Origin: Neoarius graeffei
Taxonomy: Eukaryota; Chordata; Actinopteri; Siluriformes; Ariidae
Direction of reading: 5' to 3'
NCBI RefSeq assembly: GCF_027579695.1
Contig: NC_083577.1
Span: forward strand, 43,440,198 to 43,504,197
Length of the DNA stretch: 64,000 bases
Shown here: in pieces, positions 36,340 to 64,000 of the stretch
How the letters are laid out: every line of letters starts with the position of its first letter
Position numbering within the stretch: the first letter of the stretch is position 1
Made by a program: the position numbers and the translations under genes
Notes under the pieces: generated by a model
Databases searched by the model: none
The model's input: the letters and a program-made list of their open reading frames with translations, nothing else
Told to the model about the DNA's origin: nothing

Positions 36340-36965
36340 CAGCAGGGATAATAATAGGCTATGTCCTAAATGTCTTCTTTTATATTGTCTATGGCGGTTG
36401 GCAAACAGCTTTTAGGTGCATTACCGCCACCTTCTGGACTGGAGTGTGAACTAGAACGTTTACTACACTATTGTGCTAAATTCTCCTAATAATTCCTGTA
36501 TCATTTAAAAACCTAAAAATAGCCCTCTATCCTACATTATCTGACCTCAACTGCAACATCTCTCTGATGCCTAGTGTCATATAATTCCTTTGAAGCGTCT
36601 TTGTAGGTGTCTTGGATCTTGGACGATCCAACATCACATGCTCCACCGTTTCCTGTAGTCCACAATGTTCACATTAACATGCTTATCCATTATGTTTAAT
36701 GTACTGTTCAGACCAGTGTGAGCTCATCCTTGATATCATGTCTTTCTCCTTTTTATTTCTATTGGTTCCTTTCATTTCTCCTACTTTCTTTTGAATGCTG
36801 TAATAATAATCGACCCTTATTTCCTCGATCCCACTCTTCCTGCCATTTCTTTCTTATGTCTGCCTTGATTATACTTTTAACCTCAGCCTTACTATATTTT
36901 ACATCCATATTTATTTCTTTTTTTTTTTTTCCTTGTCGCTCCTTTTGCACTATGTCCCAAACGGC
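36340..36965 (-). mobile_element. I-clade LINE 3' fragment
   Basis: A 5'-truncated LINE end on the - strand. It encodes KKWQEEWDRGNKGRLL (about 36810-36860) and a Cys/His cluster CEHCGLQETVEHVML near 36620-36670, as in the C-terminus after RNase H in I-clade LINEs, then a short 3' UTR. It lies just upstream of the me3 promoter. Confidence 0.7.
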
Positions 36966-37059
36966 ATATTTCCGCACTTAAAAGTATGTGACGTAGTATT
37001 CTTGCATACTATTTAGTGCGGTAGTAGGGCTTTTAGACGCAACGTTCTATTTGGACTTG

Positions 37060-37170
37060 AAGCCGGTCAGGTCTGCGTTGCTCGTTCTGATTGGTTAGCT
37101 GTTAGGGAAAGAGGCGGGGCCAGATATTAGAGCATTAGGACGTGAAGGCGTCAATGTCAAACAAGCTGGA
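37060..37170 (+). promoter_or_regulatory. Probable me3 core promoter
   Basis: An inverted CCAAT box (GATTGG, 37089-37094) and a GC box (GAGGCGGGGC, 37111-37120) lie about 25 bp apart in a locally GC-richer stretch, with no TATA box. The first coding exon follows 600 bp later behind a 3' splice site, so a non-coding exon 1 is expected between about 37130 and 37300; its exact ends are not visible. Confidence 0.5.
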
Positions 37171-37772
37171 GTCGGTAGTTCCAGCTGCTTCATCCTTGAT
37201 CTGTAAACAACAAAACGATAAGTAACTTCCGCCTGAAGTCATATGTGATTTTAAGCTGTTATACAGGATAGAAAGCAAGGTGATTGGGATTTCTCAGGTA
37301 TTTTCTACTGTTATTTTCCTGAGTGGATGTGTTTAGTCAGTGCTAGCAGATACAGCTGATGAGCCTAACCGCGGTCTTGCTACATAGTATTTAATTAATG
37401 CGTCTTTTTTGTGCCGTCCCTGTATATTAAGTGATACGCTACTAATAATAAAGTTTATATAGCGAATTTCTTAAACCCAAGGCCGCTTTAAAAGGCTGTA
37501 GTGCGTTATTGTTTAGGCAACGCCTTTGTCTGTTTTGCCATTTCATTTCTGAGCTTGTGGTGGTGGTCTTTATTTATTAAAAGAGAATGGTCGCATTCTC
37601 CCTACATAGACTACATTGGATATGAAGTAATGGCTTGTACAGCCTACGTAGTGCACTATCGTGTCCAAAAGAAAGCAACAGGGGGGCAGTCCGAATTCTA
37701 GAGCCTTGTCTGACGGTGATTTTATTGCCAAATGTCGACCCACATTGTTTCCATGCTGTCTTTCTAGGAACC

Positions 37773-57613
<19,841 letters not shown>

Positions 57614-58440
57614 CTTCTCTGGCTGCTTGCCTCTCAGAGGGAGCCACATATCAGCACCCTGCCTCAGCTCGACCTTGCTTTTATATTCATAATATTTTTA
57701 TTTTTTTCCTTTACTATATCTAGACTTTTGGCTAGTTGAAATTAAGACCCGACCCCCCGGAACCATTGCCCTTGTTTGCAGGTGCCACAGGATCTGCCTG
57801 CATAATTCATTAAATGCTAAAGACAGAACCAGTAGCAATACAGTCTCCAAAACAATAGCACATAACTTTTTAAATAGCCAACTATAAATTTTATGCCACT
57901 CCATGATCATCTCCCCAGTGTTTTGACTGTGCACTCCAGTCTACTTGCATTAGATTGCTCTTTTTAAAAACACTCCTTTGTTATATGATAGTCCTCCTGC
58001 ATTATCTTCTTTTAAGTTGCTAGTATGTATTTAGGAATATATATCTGTACCCAGTTCCTACCAGTAGGAACAAACTTGAAGTGTATTTGTTTTCAACCTT
58101 GGCTCATACTCTGCTCCACTTTTTTGCTGTTACTGTAAAATCCACTGTCTGTCTTGCCATATGGATTATGCCAAAGGATGGCTTGTATCAGATGTTTAAA
58201 TACAGTTGTAGTGATATATTTTTTTTTTTTTGAGCTCAAAAGGTTATTTATATTAAGATGTACCCTATAAGTCCTGTGTGGATGGCGAAGAAATTTGTAG
58301 TACTGCGCTGAGTGCAATTTGAAGGATTGTTGCTATCTATCACTGTATGGACATTCTGTGCTTATTACTAGTACACTACAAATGAATTCTATTTTCAGAT
58401 ATTCAATGAAGAGCAAACAACGGTTTTGAATAAATAAATT
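57614..58440 (+). other. me3 3' UTR with polyadenylation signal
   Basis: No coding content. An AATAAATAAA block (58429-58438) is the best polyadenylation signal and lies about 815 bases after the stop. The UTR end is inferred. Confidence 0.6.
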
Positions 58441-58486
58441 CACACTTGTAGTGATGAAATATCTGAAAAGGTGAAGGATTGGTTTG

Positions 58487-58492
<6 letters not shown>

Positions 58493-58558
<66 letters not shown>
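58493..58558. repeat. (TA)n microsatellite
   Basis: A pure TA run of about 66 bp, just past the me3 3' UTR. Confidence 0.95.
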
Positions 58559-58564
<6 letters not shown>

Positions 58565-59065
58565 ACATTTTTTCCATTACAGAACTCTTACTACACTTAA
58601 TTAATGGGTCACCAACTACAATATTACTGATATTTATCAGATAATCTGTCACAGAATGAAAATGTTATCAAGACATGAAATCAAGTCCACCGAATGAGAC
58701 AGCCAAAATAATGCAAGACAACATGCTTTTTTGCAACTGTACATCTTTCCTGCATTTCAAGCCCTGATTTGTTCAGTTTTGACCAGACAAATTGAATTTA
58801 AAGGCAAAGTAAATATTCACTGCCCATCTCACTAACTGAAGCACTCGATACAAAACTAATTTTGCTTGGCATTTTTTCATTGCCAGCTATTTTTATTATG
58901 ATTTTGTTGATTTAGTTGTTGCAGCCTTAAGCAAGCCAGGAGAAGGTAATATTGTTACATTTGCAGTGATCAATAAGGAGGCACTTGACAGACTTGCAGC
59001 AGAACAGACTAGACTGCATTTTGGCAGAGAAAATGTAGTGTGCTTGCTCAGCTGTAGCAGAACAG

Positions 59066-59998
59066 CCATCATGCTAACATATTAAGGTTATCATGTTAAC
59101 ATGGGGCGGCACGGTGGTGTAGTGGTTAGTGCTGTCGCCTCACAGCAAGAAGGTCCTGGGTTCGAGCCCCAGGGCCGGCGAGGGCCTTTCTGTGCGGAGT
59201 TTGCATGTTCTCCCCATGTCCGCGTGGGTTTCCTCTGGGTGCTCCGGTTTCCCCCACAGTCCAAAGACATGCAGGTTAGGTTAACTGGTGACTCTAAATT
59301 GACCGTAGGTGTGAATGCGAGTGTGAATGGTTGTCTGTGTCTATGTGTCAGCCCTGTGATGACCTGGCGACTTGTCCAGGGTGTACCCCGCCTTTAGCCC
59401 GTAGTCAGCTGGGATAGGCTCCAGCTTGCCTGCGACCCTGTAGAAGGATAAAGCGGCTAGAGATGATGAGATGAGATGTTAACACGCTAAGGTTAATATG
59501 TTAACAGCTAGCATGCTAATATGTTAATGGCTGACATGGTAACAGCCATGCTAACAATAACAGTTAACATGGTAACATTTAACATATTAACAGTTAGCAT
59601 GTTAACTAATGTGCTAATAGTTAATGTTTTAACCGGTTAAGTTTAACATGTTAACAGCTAGCATGGTAACATTGTTAATTGTCAACATGCTAACACTTTA
59701 AGGTTATTATATTAATAGCTAGCATGGTAACAGTTAACATGCTGACACACTGAGGTTAACATGTTAATGGCTAACATGCTAAAGTTACCATGTTAACATA
59801 TGGCTCGCATGCTGAGGTTAACAGTTAACATGCTAACATAAAACGTGAACAGACTAAGGTTAACATGTTAACAGTTTGCTTGTTAACAGCTAGCATGATT
59901 ATGCTAACGGGTAACATGCTAACAGCTAGCATGTTAACGCTAAGGTTTATATGTTAACTGTTAGCATGTTAGCAGCGAGCATGCTAATAGCTAATATG
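59066..59998. repeat. GTTAAC/GCTAGC minisatellite
   Basis: Irregular repeats of words such as AACATGTTAACAGCTAGCATG, largely self-complementary, period roughly 20-30 bp. Split by a SINE at 59102-59475. Confidence 0.85.
59102..59475 (+). mobile_element. tRNA-derived SINE copy in the minisatellite
   Basis: Full family member with the ATGAG tail. ATGTTAACA occurs at 59093-59101 and 59476-59484, consistent with a target duplication. Confidence 0.88.
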
Positions 59999-60187
59999 TG
60001 GTGTGTGCACATGCGTGCAAGTATTCCTAATAAAGTAGCCATTGAGTTGAAGTTGATTTGTTGTCAATGTCTCAGATTAACAAATCTTTGCCCAATGCGT
60101 TATCACCTATGGGGAAATGGAGGGATGACTCATTTAAGCCTCAGATAATTGGTGACAATGGGGAGGAAAATGGATAAAAGGCAAGAC

Positions 60188-61345
60188 AAAGGCCCTGTCC
60201 ACACGGCAACAGATTCAGGTGACTCCGATACAATTGCTTATCGTTTAGGCCTGGCATCCACACGGCACCGGCATTTTGGGTGCCCAAAACGCAATCTTTT
60301 TGAGAACGGGTTCGAGTGGAAAGATCTGGCAACGTTGCCGTTGTGAAGTAGTCTGGATGAGTAGAACGGATTTGTTTACGATGACGTCACAACCACATGA
60401 CTGTCAGTGCTTCACGCCGGGTAGAAGTGTAACGAACTCGATGCGAGTTGTCAACAAATCCTATAACTTGGTTCATGAAACGCGCTTACAAAATATTTTC
60501 ACTGTGAATATTTATTGTGTAATGGTGCAAAGTGAGAGAGAGAGAGACTCTGCCCTTAGGGCAGAGTCAATCCCGCCAGCAAAAATAGGGGAAAAAAAGG
60601 AGCGATCTCACCTCTTCACATGTACATTCCTCAAAAAGGGTGTAGAAGAGCAAATTAATCCATCAACGTGTAGCATTCAATTTATTCCGGAGCATTAAAG
60701 GTGCCGCCTTCCGCGTAGAATCATACGTCATCCTCGCCGCCATATTGGATAGGTCAAAGCGGAGAATAAAGATTAGCTGCGTTTAACTGCACCAACAGGT
60801 TTACCGTCCAAACGAGATCACATGGGATTACCTTTCACAGGTGAGAAACAACAAATTAATCCATCAACGTGTAGCATTCAATTTATTCCGGACCATTAAA
60901 GATGCCGCCTTCCGCGTAGAATCATATGTCATCCTCGCCGCCATATTGGACAGGTCAAAGCGGAGAATAAAGATTAGCTGCGTTTAACTGCACCAACAGG
61001 TTTACCGTCCAAACGAGATCACATGGGATTATCTTTCACAGGTGAGATTGGAAAAATACTTTTCATTGTATTTGGTCATTATAATGTAATTTTACGAACA
61101 GATTTTCCTGACTTTGTGGCTAATATGAAGTCTCGCGCATAATAGTTTATGTGCATGCGTCCTTACTTCTATTGTTCTGGTGTCTCCAAAGGGACCGTCT
61201 TACAGCGCCCCTAGAGGTGTGGCATGTGTATTGCATCGTTTTCAGCAAGCGTTGCGTTGCCATATGGACCTGATGTTTTACTGATCGTTGCCCATTTGGA
61301 CGCGATATATTTTTAAATAACATCTCGTTGCCGTTGTCGTGTGGA
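60188..61345. mobile_element. TIR MITE with internal tandem duplication
   Basis: The left end GGCCCTGTCCACACGGCAAC is matched by the inverted right end GGCTACATCCACACGACAAC. Both ends are bordered by AAA/AAAG. No transposase. The TIR start resembles Harbinger or hAT-like MITEs of fish; superfamily uncertain. Confidence 0.65.
60651..61052 (+). repeat. 201-bp tandem duplication
   Basis: CAAATTAATCCATCAACGTG starts at 60651 and again at 60852. The two copies (to CACATGGGATTA and CACAGGTGAGA) differ at only a few bases. Confidence 0.9.
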
Positions 61346-62090
61346 TGTAGCCAAAGATGAGTGTGGGTCAGGCCTGATATCATGTATGTGATGGGCGAGT
61401 TGGCCTGAGGTGCGATATGAAGTTTGGTGGATGTGTGGTGAAGTGTTACTGAGCAAAACTCCATTCATTTGAATGGGGCCAGAAATCAATGGAAGCCTAT
61501 GGAGGGAAAAAGGGATGTGTGAAAGCCAAAGAAAAAATTAGTGCAGGTCTCCGATGAGGGGATGGATATGTGCAGGGACTTGGCTTGAGGCATCATGTGA
61601 AGTTTCATGAAGTTTGGTCACTCAGTTCAAAAAATTGACAGAGTGAAAGTTTTTCTCCTGAAACTCCATTTTCCAATGGGGCCAAAAATGAATGGAAGTG
61701 GATGGAAGAAAAGGGGATGAGTGAAAAGAAAGGAAAAGACGAATGCAGATCAGAACCGATTGCATGTATGTGTTGGGGGAGTTGGCCTGAGGTATCACAT
61801 GAGGTTTGGTGTATTGCCGATGAAGCGTGTCTGAGCAGGATGATTCAATTCGTGAGCCCTATGCATTCTCTATGGGGGGAAAAAAAGACAGAAAAACGAC
61901 AAGAGAATGGGTGCATTGATCCAAAAGCTGTATGCAAGCACACTACACCGGTTCAGGCCAGACATTTCAGAGTTGGAACAGTGTGGCTATCTGAAAAGCT
62001 GTAGGAGTACAGGTTCCAAAAAATGAATGAGCTATAATAATACTTAAGAAGAATAGTGTGCTTGCTGCACACACAGCAAGCACACTAATA
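61346..62090 (+). repeat. Unassigned repeat ending in a hairpin
   Basis: G/A-rich sequence with three loose copies of a 'CCATT...AATGGGGCC...AATGGAAG' block near 61460, 61670 and 61830. It ends at 62056-62085 with a 12-bp stem (GTGTGCTTGCTG, 6-base loop, inverse) followed by TAATAATTAAC. The end shape recalls the palindrome-ended units at 4299-16266. Confidence 0.5.
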
Positions 62091-62200
62091 ATTAACAACA
62101 CTAATGCCTACTCAACTAAATGCTTTGCCTGAGCACCCTCAGGTGGTAGAATATGGATAAATGGAAAAAAGGAATTTAAAATGCTATCAAATGCAGTTAT

Positions 62201-62811
62201 ACTAGTGCATCTCAAAAAATTAGAATACCATGAAAAGGTTCCTTTTTTCATAATTTAATTCAAAAAGGTAAACTTTCATATATTCTATATTCATTACATG
62301 TAAAGTGAAATATTTAAAGCCTTTTTTGTTTTAATTTTGATGATTATGGCTTATAGCTCATGAAAATCAGAAATCCAGTATCTCAGATTATTAGAATATT
62401 TCCTAAGATCAATCAAAAAAAGGATTTACAATACAGAAATGTCCAACTTCTGAAAAGTATATTCACTTATACACTCAATACTTGGTTGGGGCATGGAGGT
62501 GATCAGTCTGTGGCACTGCTGAGGTGTTATTGAAGCCCAGGTTGCTTTGATAGTGGCCTTCAGCGTATCTGTATTTTTGGGTCGGGTGTTTCTCATCTTC
62601 CTCTTGACAATACCCCATAGATTCTCTATGGAGTTCAGGTCAGGCAAGTTGGCTGGCCAATCAAACACAGTAATATCATGGTCAGCAAACCATTTGGTAG
62701 TAGTTTTGGCACTGTGGGTAGGTGCTAAGTCCTGCTGGAAAAGGAAATCAGCATCTCCAAAAAGCTCGTCAGCAGATGGAAGCATGCTCTAAAATCTCCT
62801 GGTAGATGGCG
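62201..62811 (-). mobile_element. Tc1 element 3' part, cut by a hAT insertion
   Basis: The left terminus CTAGTGCATCTCAAAAAATT follows a TA. The - strand carries the C-terminal half of a transposase. The element stops at about 62811, where a hAT element begins. Its other half should lie beyond the window. Confidence 0.8.
62426..62785 (-). pseudogene. Tc1 DD34E transposase, C-terminal half
   Basis: An open stretch of 119 codons with FQQDLAPTHSAK (second catalytic Asp) and LPDLNSIENLWGIVKRK (Glu, 34 residues on), then TWASITPQQCHRLITSM. The first Asp and the HTH domain are absent. Sequence just upstream (complement of 62785-62811) continues the transposase in another frame. Confidence 0.82.
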
Positions 62812-64000
62812 GCATGGGCGCTGCCGGGGGGGGAAAGGTTAGAACAATTCTAGGGGCCCAGCACTGCCATGGGGCCCTTTAAGGAGCTGATAGTATGCTT
62901 TTAATGATTTTAATAAGACTTTTGAAATAACAATGCAATATTCCATCTGGTAAAATGAGCTAATTGAACAAGGTTGTCTATTTCTTGAGTTCTTCAACAT
63001 ATTGTCATTTAACCCTCCCCCTTTTGCGAAATGGTACGGTCCAGTTCTGGTAGAAGCGCGATACGTTAAATCTGTGTGCTGATCAGTGCAACGCTACTTG
63101 CTGCTGTGTCGCGGTGCAGCAGCCAGCCAGCCAGCAGTGGAGTGCGTACAGTCTATGATCGCTAAATATGAAGAGTGGTTGTCAAAAACATAAAGAAAGG
63201 CAGCTGAAAGCTGAGAGGGACCGGAGAGGCAGGCAACTGGTCACTCAGTTTTTCCTAAAGAAAGGTAGCTAATCGCTCACGTGTGTGTTCAAAATATTAG
63301 CGAATGGTAAATGAACAGTATGAACGTGGTTGGATTAGCCTATCAAGAGAACACTTTTACAGTTTGTACAGTGACATTTTTTCCATTTTAATAACTGAAC
63401 TGACTTGTGTGATAAGATGAAATATTACGTTATACTGGTGCTAATAACTAGTGCTAATAACCAGTTTCATAACTAATGGGGTGCCCTAAATATGCACAGA
63501 TTCAGCCTCAGGGGGACCTCCGCCCTACCAAACCACTGAACCCCCCTTTGGAGAAGGAGGTAAGCAGCAATACAACCCATAAATGCTTTAGGATTGAAGT
63601 TTTTAATGAGCGAGCGCCATATACAGTTTGCTAGATTAAAGTGCTGCTAATAACGGACACCAGTCAAGTGTTTGACACGGTTACGTGTGTGGAATGTTCA
63701 CACGTTCTCAACCATTGGTTTCAAATTGAGGAGCTGGAGAAAGCGCAGCACACACAAAAGAGGGATAGAGGTTACAACATATGAAGAAATACGTACATAA
63801 TTGATCAAATTGAAATGTCACTCCGTGTCACTTTGAAATAAATTTATATAATTTTCATCTAGTCCCTGGTAGGTTAATACATAAAATGTAATAAAGTCAC
63901 AAACTCAAGGTCCATGGGCTATCAAAAGTCAAATAATGACAATAGTGCAATTGTGACAAGGGTGGGCAAAGTTGGGGGGCCCAAAATTCTAATCTTTCAT
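62812..64000 (+). mobile_element. hAT element entering at the right edge
   Basis: It begins CATGGGCGCTGCCGG, followed by a G-rich block and GGGGCCCAGCACTGCCATGG. Two short exons of a hAT transposase with matching splice sites follow. The right end is outside the window, so the target duplication cannot be checked. Confidence 0.65.
63168..63559 (+). CDS. hAT transposase, first two exons (partial)
   Basis: Exon 1 (63168-63264) starts ATG and encodes MKSGCQKHKERQLKAERDR with GRQLVTQFFLKK, the N-terminal motif of hAT/ZMYM-like transposases, and ends at a GTAGCT donor. Exon 2 (63500-63559) follows a TATGCACAG acceptor, encodes DSASGGPPPYQTTEPPFGEG and ends at GTAAGC. Phases agree across the join (G plus AT). 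The BED-type, catalytic and dimerisation parts would lie right of the window. It is probably a fragment of a repeat rather than a host gene. Confidence 0.55.

Overview
The window is vertebrate nuclear DNA, almost certainly from a teleost fish. One complete protein-coding host gene can be read: the mitochondrial NADP-dependent malic enzyme gene me3, with 14 coding exons on the + strand from 37773 to 57613. All joins have GT/AG ends and the phases agree. The rest is mostly transposable elements and simple repeats: an I-clade LINE with RNase H, L2/CR1-like, L1-like and RTE LINE pieces, tRNA-derived SINEs with (ATGAG)n tails, many Tc1/mariner elements, hAT elements, foldback MITEs and one nearly complete endogenous retrovirus. 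This mix, with long CA and TA microsatellites, is typical of teleosts; I cannot name the species.

Layout. 1-4295: I-clade LINE on the - strand, ORFs broken by single-base frameshifts, cut by the window edge. 4299-16266: head-to-tail units of one repeat family with palindromes at both ends, with a TIR element, minisatellite, SINEs and a TTAA foldback element in or between them. 16280-19045: LINE endonuclease relic, Tc1 fragment, L1-like ORF1. 19160-32628: three exons of a decayed hAT-like gene on the - strand, with an 11.5-kb provirus in one intron. The provirus lies on the - strand and keeps both LTRs, a tRNA-Asn primer site, gag, pro, pol and env; pol carries a hAT insertion and one stop. 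34386-36965: LINE and SINE debris, including a reverse transcriptase fragment flanked by an inverted copy of its own start.

37000-58440: me3. The promoter has a CCAAT box and a GC box, and the 3' UTR ends near an AATAAA. Three large introns are filled with mobile DNA. Coding intron 2 holds a DD37E Tc1-like element, an RTE piece, a Tc1 whose left arm is an inverted copy of its own 3' end, and an almost intact DD34E Tc1. Coding introns 10 and 13 hold older Tc1 relics, SINEs and other repeats. The coding exons are untouched.

58440-64000: a TA microsatellite, a GTTAAC/GCTAGC minisatellite split by a SINE, a TIR element with a 201-bp tandem duplication, a repeat ending in a 12-bp stem hairpin, a Tc1 fragment, and a hAT element entering at the right edge with its first two exons visible.

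I see no CRISPR array, rRNA gene or free-standing tRNA gene. The most unusual structures are the palindrome-ended tandem family (4299-16266), the self-inverted Tc1 (42803-44417), the inverted-armed LINE fragment (34399-35916) and the layered provirus locus (19160-32628).
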